Shown piece after piece: positions 51,414 to 61,920 of a DNA stretch of 64,000 nucleotides. The DNA is from Aquitalea magnusonii (GTDB lineage Bacteria; Pseudomonadota; Gammaproteobacteria; Burkholderiales; Chromobacteriaceae), in assembly GCF_003202035.1 (NCBI RefSeq), contig NZ_QJKC01000001.1:159309-223308 (forward strand), read 5' to 3'. The notes under the pieces were generated by a model. That model was not told the origin of the DNA, did no database searches, and worked only from the letters and a program-made list of their open reading frames with translations. The position numbers and the translations under genes were made by a program. Position 1 is the first letter of the stretch. Each line of letters begins with the position of its first letter.

Positions 51414-52500
51414 AGATGACCTCGATGTCGCCGTCGTCGTCTTCGTCATCCTCGTCCTCGTCGTCTTCCCATTCATCGGCCAGCGGGGCAGCCTGCTCCA
51501 TGCGTTCGCCACTTTCACCGCGCAGGGTGTCCAGCAGCAAGCGGAAATCGTCCGGCAGCGGAGCCTGCCAGCTGCGTTCCTCGCCGGTGGCCGGGTGGAT
51601 CAGTGCCAGCTTGTAGGCGTGCAGGGCCTGGCGGCCAAAGTGTTTCACCACGGCGGCGATGTCGTCGTCCATCTTGTGGCGCGGGTTGCCGTACAGCTGG
51701 TCGCCGGCCAGCGGGTGGCGCGCTTCCTTCATGTGGACGCGAATCTGGTGGGTGCGGCCGGTTTCCAGCTTGCACTCGATATAGGAGTGGGCGTCGTAGC
51801 GTTCCAGCACCCGCACATGGGTGATGGCGGTCTTGCCACCAAACTTCAGCACGGCCATGCGCAGGCGGTTGTGCGGGTCGCGGCCGATCAGGGTGTTGAT
51901 GGTGCCATCGTAGGGAACGATGCCATCGGCAATGGCGCGATAGATGCGCTTGACGCTGCGCGCCTGCATCTGGCGCACCAGCTCGGTTTGCGCTTGCAGG
52001 GTCTTGGCCACCACCATCAGGCCGGAGGTGTCCTTGTCCAGCCGGTGCACGATGCCGGCACGCGGCACATGGGCGAGGGCCGGGCAGTGGTGCAGCAGGC
52101 CGTTGAGCAGGGTGCCGGTCCAGTTGCCGCTGGCCGGATGCACCACCAGGCCGGCCGGTTTGTTCACCACCAGGATGTGGTCATCCTCGTAAACAATGGG
52201 CAAATCCATGGCTTCCGCCTGGAAAGCCATTTCTTCATTTGACTGAACAATGGTAACGTCCAGCTTTTCGCCACCCAGCAGCCTGGTTTTCGGGGGGACG
52301 ACTTTGCCGTCCACCAGTACTTGGCCATCCTTGATCCATTGGGTCAGGCGGCTGCGGGAGTAATCGGGGAGGAGTTTGGCAAGAGCTGCGTCGAGGCGTT
52401 CGCTACCCAAAGAGAGCGGAACCTCCAGCTGTTGTCGAGCAGATACCTCGTTTTCCGAGATATCGCTATAATCCTCCGAGTCAAAGTAAGGATCGGTCAT
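51400..52500 (-). CDS. rluD: 23S rRNA pseudouridine synthase
   Basis: RluD makes pseudouridines 1911, 1915 and 1917 in helix 69 of 23S rRNA. The 366-aa product has an S4 RNA-binding domain (about 35-90), the catalytic H-R-L-D-K-D-T-S-G loop, and a C-terminal tail very rich in Asp and Glu. The longer frame from a GTG at 52557 is unlikely. The ATG at 52500 overlaps the start codon of the divergent bamD. Confidence 0.93.
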   Translation of the reverse strand: MTDPYFDSEDYSDISENEVSARQQLEVPLSLGSERLDAALAKLLPDYSRSRLTQWIKDGQVLVDGKVVPPKTRLLGGEKLDVTIVQSNEEMAFQAEAMDLPIVYEDDHILVVNKPAGLVVHPASGNWTGTLLNGLLHHCPALAHVPRAGIVHRLDKDTSGLMVVAKTLQAQTELVRQMQARSVKRIYRAIADGIVPYDGTINTLIGRDPHNRLRMAVLKFGGKTAITHVRVLERYDAHSYIECKLETGRTHQIRVHMKEARHPLAGDQLYGNPRHKMDDDIAAVVKHFGRQALHAYKLALIHPATGEERSWQAPLPDDFRLLLDTLRGESGERMEQAAPLADEWEDDEDEDDEDDDGDIEVIYVRD

Positions 52501-53290
52501 GAAAAGATACGTTGTAGCAGCAATGTTGGTGATGGGGCTTGCCGGTTGTGCAACCACGGAAACCTACGACGAAACGCGCGGCTGGACCGTGGAAAAGCTC
52601 TACTCGGAAGCTCGGGATGAACTGAATAGCGGTAATTATACCCGTGCTGTCAAGCTGTACGAAACGCTGGAAGCGCGCTACCCCTATGGTCGCTACGCCC
52701 AGCAGGCCGAAATGGACCTGGCCTATACCCATTACAAGGACAATGAACCGGAGCTGGCGATCGCCGCTGCCGACCGCTTTATCAAACTGCATCCGGCACA
52801 CCCGAATGTGGATTACATGTACTACCTGAAGGGCCTGGTCTATTACAACGACGATCAGGGCATGTTGTCGAAATGGGCTGGTCAGGACATGAGCGAGCGC
52901 GATCCCAAGGCTGCGCGCGAATCTTTCCTGGCCTTCCGCGAACTGACCACCCGTTTCCCCAGCAGCAAGTATAGTGCGGATGCGCTGGCAAAGATGGATC
53001 GTCTGGTGGACGCGCTGGGCGGCAGTGAAATGCACGTGGCCCGTTACTACATGAAACGCGGTGCTTACCTGGCCGCGGCCAACCGTGCCCAGGGCGTGGT
53101 AAAGGAATATTCCAATACCAAGTATCCGGAAGAGGCGCTGGCGCTGATGGTGACTGCCTACGACAAGCTGGGCCTGACCCAGCTCAGTGGCGATGCCAAG
53201 CGCGTACTGGCGCTGAACTACCCCAACAGCAAATATCTGGCTACGCCGTGGGTGGTGGAAGAAATGCCGTGGTGGAAGGTGTGGAAATAA
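52499..53290 (+). CDS. bamD: Outer membrane assembly lipoprotein BamD
   Basis: BamD is the essential lipoprotein of the BAM complex that inserts beta-barrel proteins. The 263-aa product has a lipobox L-A-G-C (Cys17) and five TPR-like repeats, with motifs such as L-Y-E-T-L-E-A-R-Y-P and F-P-S-S-K-Y. AAGGA lies upstream of the ATG. Its start codon overlaps that of rluD on the other strand (CATG), so the two promoters must lie within the neighbouring gene's 5' region. A terminator follows at 53312. Confidence 0.95.
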   Translation: MKRYVVAAMLVMGLAGCATTETYDETRGWTVEKLYSEARDELNSGNYTRAVKLYETLEARYPYGRYAQQAEMDLAYTHYKDNEPELAIAAADRFIKLHPAHPNVDYMYYLKGLVYYNDDQGMLSKWAGQDMSERDPKAARESFLAFRELTTRFPSSKYSADALAKMDRLVDALGGSEMHVARYYMKRGAYLAAANRAQGVVKEYSNTKYPEEALALMVTAYDKLGLTQLSGDAKRVLALNYPNSKYLATPWVVEEMPWWKVWK

Positions 53291-53311
53291 TCTGCACCGT
53301 GCTTGTCAGCT

Positions 53312-53338
53312 GAAAAGGCCGCATCTGCGGCCTTTTTT
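53312..53338 (+). terminator. Terminator after bamD
   Basis: AAAAGGCCGCA, loop TC, and TGCGGCCTTTTTT form an 11-bp stem followed by Ts. It stands between converging bamD and glnB and can serve both. Confidence 0.88.
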
Positions 53339-53378
53339 CTTGCCCTGCTGCCGGCGGTGCCGCAAGCAGGGCGGCTGA

Positions 53379-53741
<363 letters not shown>

Positions 53742-53864
53742 TTATTGTTCCGGAAATGCGCTGTGGACGGTTGATTGCCCGACATTCGCCGCAGAATGGC
53801 CTTAATGCACGGCCTGTTTTGCTGTATTATGACGCGCTTTCCTGATACTTGTCGCGAGTGTTGC

Positions 53865-56800
53865 ATGTCGACCATTCTCAAGCTGCGGGGCGGTGCCGCC
53901 CTGTCCCAGTTTCGTCTTGAAAAACTTCTCGCTGCGGCGGCCGAGGCCGGTTTGCCCGAGATCAGCGTGAAAGCCGAATTCTGGCATTTCGCCGAAAGCG
54001 AAAGCCAACTCTCGACCGAACAGCAAGATATTCTGGGCAAGCTGCTCAATTATGGCGAGGCCCCGTACCCGGAAGCGCCACAGGGCGAGCTGTTCCTGGT
54101 GACGCCACGACTGGGGACGCTGTCGCCCTGGGCCTCCAAGGCCACCGACATTGCCCGCCACTGCGGGCTGGAGCAAGTGCTACGCATCGAACGCGGCACG
54201 GCTTACTGGATCAGCACCGCCGGTATATCTTTAAGTGAAGAGGCTCGTCAGATTCTGGCGGGCCTCTTGCACGATCGCATGACCGAAACCGTGCTGGCCA
54301 CGCTGGACGATGCCGACAAGCTGTTCGTGCACATGGACCCGCAACCGCTGACCAGCGTGGACATCCTGGCCGGTGGCCGCGCGGCGCTGGAAGCCGCCAA
54401 CCGCACGCTGGGCCTGGCGCTGTCCGAAGACGAAATCGTCTATCTGGTGGAAAACTTCACCCGCATGGGCCGCAATCCCACCGACGTCGAGCTGATGATG
54501 TTTGCCCAGGCCAACTCGGAGCATTGCCGTCACAAGATTTTCAATGCGCAGTTCGTGATCGATGGCGTAGAGCAGGGCAAGTCCTTGTTCCGCATGATTC
54601 GTGACACGCATGATGCCCATCCGGAAGGCACGCTGGTGGCCTACAAGGATAATGCCTCGGTGATCGAGGGGGCCTTTATCGACCGCTTCTATCCGGCGCC
54701 GGAAACGGCCGAGTACGGTTTCACCACCGAACCGACCGACATCCTGATGAAGGTGGAAACCCACAACCACCCGACCGCCATTTCCCCGTTCCCGGGTGCT
54801 TCCACCGGTTCCGGTGGCGAAATCCGTGACGAAGGCGCCACCGGTCGTGGTTCGCGCCCCAAGGCTGGCCTGACCGGTTTTACCGTGTCCAACCTGAACA
54901 TTCCGGGCTTCAAGCAGCCGTGGGAAGTGTACAGCGACAGCCAGGCCGAATACGGCCGTCCGGGTCGTATCGCCTCCGCCTTGCAAATCATGCTGGATGG
55001 CCCGATTGGCGGTGCGGCTTTCAATAATGAATTCGGCCGTCCCAACCTGACCGGCTACTTCCGCACCTTTGAAGAAGTGGTGGATGGCGAAGTGCGCGGC
55101 TATCACAAGCCGATCATGATTGCCGGTGGCCTGGGCAGCATCCAGCAGCAGCAGATTCACAAGAATGAAATTCCGGAAGGCGCCTTGCTGATCCAGCTGG
55201 GTGGCCCCAGCCTGCTGATCGGTCTGGGTGGCGGCGCGGCGTCCTCGATGGATACCGGTGCCAACAGCGAAAACCTGGACTTCGATTCGGTACAGCGTGG
55301 CAACCCGGAAATCGAACGCCGCTGTCAGGAAGTGATCGACCGCTGCTGGCAGTACGGTGCCGCCAACCCCATCGTGTCCATTCACGACGTGGGCGCCGGT
55401 GGTCTGTCCAATGCCTTCCCGGAGCTGGTGAACGATGCCGGCCGTGGTGCCATCTTCCACCTGCGCAAGGTGCATCTGGAAGAAAAGGGCATGACGCCGA
55501 TGCAGATCTGGTCCAATGAATCGCAAGAGCGTTACGTACTGGCCATCCTGCCGCAGGACCTGGAGCGCTTTACCGCCATTTGCGAACGCGAACGCTGCCC
55601 GTTTGCCGTGCTGGGCGTGGCCACCGATGATGGCCATCTGCAAGTGCGCGACGACCACTTCAACAACAATCCGGTAGACATGCCGCTGGAAGTGCTGCTG
55701 GGCAAGCCGCCGCGCATGACCCGCGACGTCAAGACCGTGCCGCTGGAATTCCGCGTGTTCGACGCCTCGCGCTTCGACCTGAAGGAAACCGCCTACCGTG
55801 TGCTGCGCAATCCGGCCGTGGCTGACAAATCCTTCCTGATCACCATCGGCGACCGCTCGGTGGGCGGCATGACCGCACGCGACCAGATGGTGGGTCCGTG
55901 GCAGGTGCCGGTGGCCGATGTGGCCGTTACCACCATGGGCTTTAACAGCCATCGTGGCGAAGCCATGGCCATGGGCGAACGCACTCCGACCGCCTTGTTC
56001 GACGCTGCCGCGTCCGGCCGCATGGCCATTGGCGAATCGCTTACCAATATTGCCGCCAGCTTTGTCAGCCATATCGGCAATATCAAGCTGTCCGCCAACT
56101 GGATGGCCGCTGCCGGTCATCCGGGCGAAGAAGCCCGCCTGTACCAGACCGTGGAGGCGGTATCGCGTCTGAGCCAGGACCTGGGCATCAGCATCCCGGT
56201 GGGCAAGGATTCGCTGTCGATGAAAACCGTGTGGGAAGACGGCGGTGAGAAGAAGTCGGTGACGGCACCGGTTTCGCTGATCGTGACCGCTTTCTCGCCG
56301 GTGGAAGATGTGCGCAAGACGGTAACCCCGCAACTGCGCAATGAAAAAGACACCGACATCATCCTGGTGGACCTGGGCTACGGCCGCTGCCGCCTGGGTG
56401 GCTCCATCTATGGCCAGGTATGGAAGGCCATGGAAGGCCGTGCGCCGGATGTGGAAAGCCCGGCGCAGCTGGCCGCTTTCTTCAATACCGTGCAAAGCCT
56501 GCTGCGTGACGACATGCTGCTGGCCTATCACGACCGTTCCGATGGCGGCCTGTTCGCCACGCTGGCGGAAATGATGTTTGCCGGCCACGTTGGCCTGACG
56601 GTTGACCTGCAGGAACTGGTGATCGAGCGCAAGAACACCCAGCGCTTCATCGACGATTTCGTGCAGCCGACGGCAGAAGCCGCCACCCACGGCCGCATCA
56701 TGCGCGTGCTGTTCAATGAAGAGCTGGGCGCCGTGCTGCAGGTGAAAAAGGCGCACACCTCCGAGGTGATCTCCCGCTTCATGGCTGCCGGCATTGGCCG

Positions 56801-57824
56801 CGAGCTGTTTGTTCTGGGCAAGATCAACAGCAAGGACCGCCTGGTCATCAACCATCATGGTGAGGAGCTGTTCAGCGAAAGCCGTGTCGACCTGCACAAG
56901 GCGTGGAGCGAAACCAGCTATCGCCTGCAACGCATGCGTGACAATCCGGCCTGCGCCGACAGCGAGCATCTGCTGTTGTCCAATACCAAGTCGCAGGGCC
57001 TGTTTGCCAAGCTGTCCTTCGATACCGAAGAAAACCCGGCGGCGCCGTTCATCGCCACCGGTGCGCGTCCGCGCATGGCCATCCTGCGCGAGCAGGGGGT
57101 GAACGGTCAGCTGGAAATGGCCGCGGCATTCGACCGCGCCGGCTTCCAGGCGGTGGACGTGCACATGAGTGACATCATCAGCGGCCGCGTGTCGCTGGCA
57201 GACTTCAAGGGCCTGGCTGCCTGCGGTGGCTTCAGCTACGGCGATGTGCTGGGTGCCGGCGAAGGCTGGGCCAAGAGCGTGCTGTTCAACCCGCGTGCCC
57301 GCGAGCAGTTCGAAGCCTTCTTCCAGCGTGCTGATACCTTCGCGCTGGGCGTGTGCAATGGCTGCCAGATGATGTCCAATCTGTCCGGCATCATTCCGGG
57401 GGCGCAGCACTGGCCGAAGTTCCAGCGCAATGCCTCCGAGCAGTTCGAGGCCCGCTTCACCATGGTGGAAGTGACCGAATCGCCGTCCATCTTCCTGGCC
57501 GACATGGTGGGCAGCCAGCTGCCGGTAGTGGTCAGCCACGGCGAAGGTCGTGCCGTGTTTGCGCCGGGCGCACAGGATGGCGTGATTACCGCGCTGCGTT
57601 ATGTCGATTTCGATGGCCGCGCCACCGAAACCTATCCGCTGAACCCGAACGGTTCTCCGGACGGCATTACCGGTGTCACCACCGCCGATGGCCGCTTTAC
57701 CATCATGATGCCGCACCCGGAACGGGTGTTCCGTACTGTGCAGAACAGCTGGCACCCGGATAACTGGGGCGAAAACGGCGCCTGGTTCCGTATGTTTGCC
57801 TCGGCACGTCGCTGGGTGGGCTAA
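53865..57824 (+). CDS. purL: Phosphoribosylformylglycinamidine synthase
   Basis: PurL makes FGAM from FGAR, glutamine and ATP in purine synthesis. The 1319-aa single-chain form, typical of proteobacteria, has an N-terminal PurS-like domain, a linker, two AIRS-type ATP-binding halves (with H-N-H-P-T-A and G-G-E-I-R-D-E), and a C-terminal glutamine amidotransferase with nucleophile C1164 in G-V-C-N-G-C-Q and the His in P-H-P-E-R. The first ATG of the long frame is at 53775, but the family begins near M-S-T-I-L at 53865. All catalytic residues are present. Confidence 0.95.
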   Translation: MSTILKLRGGAALSQFRLEKLLAAAAEAGLPEISVKAEFWHFAESESQLSTEQQDILGKLLNYGEAPYPEAPQGELFLVTPRLGTLSPWASKATDIARHCGLEQVLRIERGTAYWISTAGISLSEEARQILAGLLHDRMTETVLATLDDADKLFVHMDPQPLTSVDILAGGRAALEAANRTLGLALSEDEIVYLVENFTRMGRNPTDVELMMFAQANSEHCRHKIFNAQFVIDGVEQGKSLFRMIRDTHDAHPEGTLVAYKDNASVIEGAFIDRFYPAPETAEYGFTTEPTDILMKVETHNHPTAISPFPGASTGSGGEIRDEGATGRGSRPKAGLTGFTVSNLNIPGFKQPWEVYSDSQAEYGRPGRIASALQIMLDGPIGGAAFNNEFGRPNLTGYFRTFEEVVDGEVRGYHKPIMIAGGLGSIQQQQIHKNEIPEGALLIQLGGPSLLIGLGGGAASSMDTGANSENLDFDSVQRGNPEIERRCQEVIDRCWQYGAANPIVSIHDVGAGGLSNAFPELVNDAGRGAIFHLRKVHLEEKGMTPMQIWSNESQERYVLAILPQDLERFTAICERERCPFAVLGVATDDGHLQVRDDHFNNNPVDMPLEVLLGKPPRMTRDVKTVPLEFRVFDASRFDLKETAYRVLRNPAVADKSFLITIGDRSVGGMTARDQMVGPWQVPVADVAVTTMGFNSHRGEAMAMGERTPTALFDAAASGRMAIGESLTNIAASFVSHIGNIKLSANWMAAAGHPGEEARLYQTVEAVSRLSQDLGISIPVGKDSLSMKTVWEDGGEKKSVTAPVSLIVTAFSPVEDVRKTVTPQLRNEKDTDIILVDLGYGRCRLGGSIYGQVWKAMEGRAPDVESPAQLAAFFNTVQSLLRDDMLLAYHDRSDGGLFATLAEMMFAGHVGLTVDLQELVIERKNTQRFIDDFVQPTAEAATHGRIMRVLFNEELGAVLQVKKAHTSEVISRFMAAGIGRELFVLGKINSKDRLVINHHGEELFSESRVDLHKAWSETSYRLQRMRDNPACADSEHLLLSNTKSQGLFAKLSFDTEENPAAPFIATGARPRMAILREQGVNGQLEMAAAFDRAGFQAVDVHMSDIISGRVSLADFKGLAACGGFSYGDVLGAGEGWAKSVLFNPRAREQFEAFFQRADTFALGVCNGCQMMSNLSGIIPGAQHWPKFQRNASEQFEARFTMVEVTESPSIFLADMVGSQLPVVVSHGEGRAVFAPGAQDGVITALRYVDFDGRATETYPLNPNGSPDGITGVTTADGRFTIMMPHPERVFRTVQNSWHPDNWGENGAWFRMFASARRWVG

Positions 57825-57829
57825 GCGCA

Positions 57830-57931
57830 GCTGACAAAACCCCTGTGGCAGCGTTGCGCCTCCTTGCCGTACTTTATGTACTGTCTGCGTCGGCGCGCCT
57901 TGCCCCAGGGCGGCTGCGCTATTTTGTCAGC
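57830..57931. repeat. Neisseriales-type intergenic repeat with nested palindromes
   Basis: GCTGACAAAA and TTTTGTCAGC enclose about 80 bases. In the centre GTAC-TTTAT-GTAC forms a small hairpin inside TTGCCGTACTTTATGTAC-TGTCTGCG, which resembles repeats I know from Neisseria intergenic regions that also contain CCGTAC and TACTGTCTGCG. It lies six bases after the purL stop and is non-coding. Confidence 0.5.
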
Positions 57932-57967
57932 CGCGCCAGACCGGCCTGGAGTTGCGCTGCAAAACAA

Positions 57968-57997
57968 AACGGAAGCCTCAGGGCTTCCGTTTTTTTA
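57968..57997. terminator. Bidirectional terminator between purL and cdd
   Basis: AACGGAAGCC and GGCTTCCGTT form a 10-bp stem with a T run after it and As before it. It serves the converging purL and cdd transcripts. Confidence 0.88.
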
Positions 57998-58037
57998 TAT
58001 GTGCTGCGGGAGTACTGGTCGGCCCCGCTGCTGGTCC

Positions 58038-58472
58038 TTAGGTGGAACTGGCCGCGTCGCTCAGGTTTTTCGGGCCAAAGGCATGCGGCAGCAAGACATC
58101 CAGCGTGGTGTCGATGCGTTCGCTGCCATCGCAGATGCAGCGTACCAGCATGGTGGGGCCAAACTCGTTCAGTACCTGACGGCAGGCGCCGCAAGGCGAG
58201 GTCGGGGTAGCGGTGGGGGTGTAGACGCAGACCGCCACGATTTGCTGCAGATCGTGCAATACCCGTGCCGAATAGATGGCGGTGCGCTCGGCGCAGTTGG
58301 CCAGGCCATAGCTGGCATTTTCCACATTGCAGCCGGGATGGATCTGGCCCCTGTCATCCAGAATGGCCGCACCGACGGCAAAGCGGCTGTAGGGCACATA
58401 GGCACGGCGGGCGGCGGCGCGGGCGGCCTGTTCGAGCGCGGCCCACTGGGCCGGGGTGGGGGTGTGCTGCGG
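58038..58472 (-). CDS. cdd: Cytidine deaminase
   Basis: Cdd deaminates cytidine and deoxycytidine to uridine forms in pyrimidine salvage. The 144-aa product has the zinc site in C-A-E-R-T-A and P-C-G-A-C-R, and the substrate-binding N-V-E-N-A-S-Y, typical of the small tetrameric form. The start at 58472 gives the family length. It follows the LysR gene by 56 bp on the same strand but probably has its own function. Confidence 0.92.
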   Translation of the reverse strand, partial: PQHTPTPAQWAALEQAARAAARRAYVPYSRFAVGAAILDDRGQIHPGCNVENASYGLANCAERTAIYSARVLHDLQQIVAVCVYTPTATPTSPCGACRQVLNEFGPTMLVRCICDGSERIDTTLDVLLPHAFGPKNLSDAASST

Positions 58473-58528
58473 CATGGTGTCTGATCCTGAAGCAGGGCGC
58501 GTGATCTTGCACCTGCGCTTGGCGGCTG

Positions 58529-59434
58529 TCAACGCTCGGGTCGCTGCTGACGCAACACCTGCCTGGCCCAGTCGAGCAGGGCGCTGCTCAGGTCGGCGGC
58601 CAGTGCCGACTCCACCCGCCAGTGGTGCCAGTACAGCGGCAGGTCGACATACTGCCCCGGCAGCAAATCCAGCAGGCGGCCACTTTGCAGATCGTCATCT
58701 ATCATCAGCTCCGGCAGCAGGCTGTAGGCCAGCCCCAGCCGCGTGGCCTGCACAAAGCCCTGCGGCGTGGGCAGGGTGATATGCGGCGTGCTGCCGTCGT
58801 AGCCGGCTACCTGGCGCAGAAACTGGCTGTGCAGATCGTCCTTGCCACTGAAAATGATGGCCGGTGCCTGCGCCAGCGCCGCATGGGTGAAGCCGTCGGC
58901 AAAGTAGCGGGCGGCAAAGTCCGGCGTGGCCAGGCACAGATAACGCATGCAGCCGAGAAAGTGGCATTCGCCCCCCTGGATCGGCGTGTCGCGGGTGCCG
59001 ATGCAGCCGGCGACATGGCCGCTGCGCATCAGCTCGTGGGTATAGTCCTGGTCATCCATCATCACGTCGAACAGCAAGCGGCGGCGCTGCATCAGCGTCT
59101 GCACGGCCGGCAGAAACCAGGTGGCCAGGCTGTCGGCATTCACCCCCACCGCCAGGGTGGTGAAGTCGCTTTGTTCGCCATCCGGCAACAGGGTGTTGAG
59201 CAGTTCGCCTTCCATCAGGCTGAGCTGGCGGAAGTGTTGCAGCAGCAGGCGGCCGGCCGTGGTGGGCGCGGGCGGGCTGGTGCGGGTGAGTACCGGCTGC
59301 CCCAGGTTTTCTTCCAGCTGGCGTATGCGCTGGGAAATGGCCGATTGGGTCAGAAACAGCTTGCGTGCGGCCTTGTCGAAGCCGCCGCTGTCCACCACGG
59401 CGGACAGGGCTTCCAGTTGTTTCGGGTCGAGCAC
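58529..59434 (-). CDS. LysR-type regulator of the ArgP/LysG group
   Basis: The 301-aa product has an N-terminal winged HTH (A-A-R-K-L-F-L-T-Q-S-A-I-S-Q-R-I) and an effector domain with V-N-A-D-S-L-A-T-W and M-M-D-D-Q-D-Y-T, closely resembling ArgP/IciA, which responds to lysine and arginine and drives LysE-type exporters. No lysE gene is adjacent; the upstream neighbour is an MFS transporter that it may control. The gene is transcribed in the same direction as that transporter, 33 bp after it. Confidence 0.85.
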   Translation of the reverse strand: MLDPKQLEALSAVVDSGGFDKAARKLFLTQSAISQRIRQLEENLGQPVLTRTSPPAPTTAGRLLLQHFRQLSLMEGELLNTLLPDGEQSDFTTLAVGVNADSLATWFLPAVQTLMQRRRLLFDVMMDDQDYTHELMRSGHVAGCIGTRDTPIQGGECHFLGCMRYLCLATPDFAARYFADGFTHAALAQAPAIIFSGKDDLHSQFLRQVAGYDGSTPHITLPTPQGFVQATRLGLAYSLLPELMIDDDLQSGRLLDLLPGQYVDLPLYWHHWRVESALAADLSSALLDWARQVLRQQRPER

Positions 59435-59467
59435 GGCAGGCTCCGGCGAGGGCAGAAGCAGGCCATG

Positions 59468-60673
59468 CTAATGGCTGCGTGGCCGCATGGCAAACAGCAG
59501 GGCAGCGATGAGGGCTCCGGCCAGAAACAGCCAGCGCGCCACGCTCCAGTCGGTGGCACCTGCCACCATGGCCGCCAGCAGCAAGGGGCCGAGTAACTGT
59601 CCCAGATTGGCCAGTTGTACAAAGTAGCCTTGCAACACGGCCAGCTGTACCGGTCCACGGCTAAGGCCGTGTGCCGACGACAGGGCGGCTGGCGGTACTG
59701 CGCCACCGCAAAATGACAGCAGCAGGCACAGCAGATAGGCGGCATCCGCCGACAGGCCGGGCCAGAAGGCAAGCACGCCGCTCAGGCCCATCAGCCCCAG
59801 CGCACTGCAAATCAGCGTATCGCGTGCCATGCCGCGCCTGAGCAGCCAGGCGCCAGCAAGGTTGCCGGGAATATTGGCTACCACGGCCAGTGCCGACAGC
59901 AGGGCGATGCGGCTGGCAGTCAGCTCTGGCCGGCCATGCAACATGGTGGGCAGCCAGACAAACACTGCCCACAGCATCAGGGTATACAGCATGAAGGCGA
60001 GGCCATAACGCCAGACTGCAGCCTGGCGCAATACGGTAAAAGGTGCTGTCTGTCCGGATGCAGGCGCCGCTGTCTCGGTACTGCGTTGGCGGAAGGCCGG
60101 TTTGCAAGCCAGCAACAATAGCAAGGCCAGCAACTGTAGCGCCATGCCGGTCAGCCAGGCCAGTCGCCAGCCGCCCACTGCCGCCAAAGCGGGAGTCAGC
60201 AGCATGCCGATGGCTGCGCCCAGCGGCAGGTTGACTGCCCACAGGCTGAGTGCCAGCCGCTTGTCCTGATCGTTGGCCAGGCTGACGATCATGCTGGGCA
60301 TGGAAACTGATACCAGCAGGAAGCCGATGCCTTCAATCACCCGCGAGGCCAGCAGCATGTCCAGCCCGTGTGCCGGCAGGGCCAGTCCGCCGCCAAGCAG
60401 CAGCAACAACAGGCCGATGACACCGGCTTGCAGGGCATTCCAGCGTGCCAGCAGCAAGCCCATGAACAGGCTGAGCACAATGGCGAGGCTATTGAAAGCC
60501 GAAGCGATCCAGCCGCCTTGCACCAGCGTCAGTCCCAGCTCATGACGCAGCAGGCCGAGCACCGCCGGCACCTTGCCCAGGCAGAAGGCTCCGGCCGCAC
60601 CAGCAAAAATGGCAATCAGCACGGCCGGCCAGTGGGTGGCCGGCGCGGCTGCCGGCCGGGTCGGCGTCGTCAT
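59468..60673 (-). CDS. MFS transporter (CynX/NimT-like)
   Basis: The 401-aa product has twelve hydrophobic helices and a central basic loop (about 195-215). The sequence suits the cyanate/nitroimidazole-permease-like branch of the major facilitator superfamily. The substrate is unknown. It overlaps the pirin gene by four bases (ATGA), and so belongs to a translationally coupled run SDR - monooxygenase - pirin - MFS that could handle an aromatic or reactive compound. Confidence 0.8.
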   Translation of the reverse strand: MTTPTRPAAAPATHWPAVLIAIFAGAAGAFCLGKVPAVLGLLRHELGLTLVQGGWIASAFNSLAIVLSLFMGLLLARWNALQAGVIGLLLLLLGGGLALPAHGLDMLLASRVIEGIGFLLVSVSMPSMIVSLANDQDKRLALSLWAVNLPLGAAIGMLLTPALAAVGGWRLAWLTGMALQLLALLLLLACKPAFRQRSTETAAPASGQTAPFTVLRQAAVWRYGLAFMLYTLMLWAVFVWLPTMLHGRPELTASRIALLSALAVVANIPGNLAGAWLLRRGMARDTLICSALGLMGLSGVLAFWPGLSADAAYLLCLLLSFCGGAVPPAALSSAHGLSRGPVQLAVLQGYFVQLANLGQLLGPLLLAAMVAGATDWSVARWLFLAGALIAALLFAMRPRSH

Positions 60674-61566
60674 GCTGGCTGACGGCTGTTGCGCAGCCAG
60701 TCCTCGCTCAGTTGGCCGAACTCGCCACGCTGATAGGCACGGATGCGCTCGTTGATTTCTTCGCTGCTATTCATCACGAAGGGACCGTGCTTGACCAGGG
60801 GTTCTTTTAGCGCCGGGCCGGATAGCAAGACAAAATGGCAGCCTTCGGCGCTGTATAGCTGTAATGCGGCGGCTTGTGTCGCCGTAGCATCCAGGCCGAT
60901 ACCAACCGCGCTTCCCGCCGGGATGTCGGCGATTTGTCCTGCTGCCTGCAGCTGTAAGGGACCATCGATGGCATACAGCATGGCATTCCAGCCGGGCTCC
61001 AGTGCATGGGTGAAGCGTTGGCCCGGTTCGATAAAGCCATCCAGCAGGGTAAAGGCTTCTGGTAAGTCCGCGGTGTGGGCGGCGTGGATGCCATTGCTGC
61101 TGCCGGCGGCAATGCGTACCCGCACGCCGGGGGCGCGGTATTCCGGGATGGCTGCCGGATCGGCATGCACGGCAAACGGTGCCTGCATTTTCTTGCTGGC
61201 GGGCAGATTGACGAAAATCTGCAGTGCATGCACATGCGGATTGGCACCTTCCGGTTGTTCGGTATGTACCGCGCCACGCCCGGCCGCCAGCCAGTGCAGG
61301 GCTCCGGGTACGATAGGCCCCTGATTGCCCATGGAGTCGTAATTGACATGCGGGCTGCTGGCGTCCTCGAACAGATAGGTCACAGCGGAAATACCGGCGT
61401 GCGGGTGGGGCTCAAAGGTGGGGGCGGTCATGTGGAAGTGGTCCACCATCACCACCGGGTCGATCAGTCCGTGGAACATGTCTTCGCCAAAATGCTGGGC
61501 CTGGAAGCCGGTGCCGATGGTGAGCGGCTGGCCGTGGACTGCTGCGGAAATCTTCAGTTGAGTCAT
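60670..61566 (-). CDS. Pirin family protein
   Basis: The 298-aa product is a bicupin pirin, with the metal-binding H-P-H-A-G motif and E ligand in H-T-E-Q-P-E. Bacterial pirins include quercetin dioxygenases and redox-dependent regulators. The long frame begins at 61764, but the family start M-T-Q-L-K is the ATG at 61566, which overlaps the end of the upstream monooxygenase gene. Confidence 0.88.
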   Translation of the reverse strand: MTQLKISAAVHGQPLTIGTGFQAQHFGEDMFHGLIDPVVMVDHFHMTAPTFEPHPHAGISAVTYLFEDASSPHVNYDSMGNQGPIVPGALHWLAAGRGAVHTEQPEGANPHVHALQIFVNLPASKKMQAPFAVHADPAAIPEYRAPGVRVRIAAGSSNGIHAAHTADLPEAFTLLDGFIEPGQRFTHALEPGWNAMLYAIDGPLQLQAAGQIADIPAGSAVGIGLDATATQAAALQLYSAEGCHFVLLSGPALKEPLVKHGPFVMNSSEEINERIRAYQRGEFGQLSEDWLRNSRQPA

Positions 61567-61907
61567 GGTGTGAGTCCTGATTGCCGCCGGGCCAGGTGGC
61601 CGCAGCGTTGTTGAAGGGGGAGCGGCTGCCAGTGCCGCAGCAAGCGCTCTGCGGCAAGCATGCTTTGTACCTTGGCGAAATAGGGCTGATAGTAAGCGCG
61701 CTGCAACTGCACTGCTTCCAGATGACGACGACTGCTCCAGCCTTCCAGCAGCAGGATGCGGCAAGGGTCGTCATCGTCCTGGAAAATCTCAAAGCGCAGG
61801 CAATCAGCCTCTTGCTGCAGAATGAAACGGCTGAACTGTTGAAGTTCTTGCAGGAAATCAGCCACACACTCTGGTTTGATGGTCAGTTCCACCGTCAGTA
61901 CATGCAT
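61563..61907 (-). CDS. Antibiotic biosynthesis monooxygenase-like protein
   Basis: The 114-aa product has the ferredoxin-like ABM fold, with H-V-L-T-V-E-L-T-I-K-P and L-L-L-E-G-W, and a Y-F-A-K-V near the end of the fold. Such small dimeric enzymes oxidise quinols or degrade haem without cofactors. The start at 61907 is chosen by family N-termini; an ATG at 61931 would overlap the SDR gene by 11 bases. The stop overlaps the pirin start. Confidence 0.78.
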   Translation of the reverse strand: MHVLTVELTIKPECVADFLQELQQFSRFILQQEADCLRFEIFQDDDDPCRILLLEGWSSRRHLEAVQLQRAYYQPYFAKVQSMLAAERLLRHWQPLPLQQRCGHLARRQSGLTP

Positions 61908-61920
61908 GCCCGTTGCAGCC

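Noticed and set aside
54231..57755. Minus-strand open frame of 1174 codons
   Set aside because: It lies fully opposite purL, is rich in His, Gly and Ala as antisense frames of GC-rich genes are, and has no motif.
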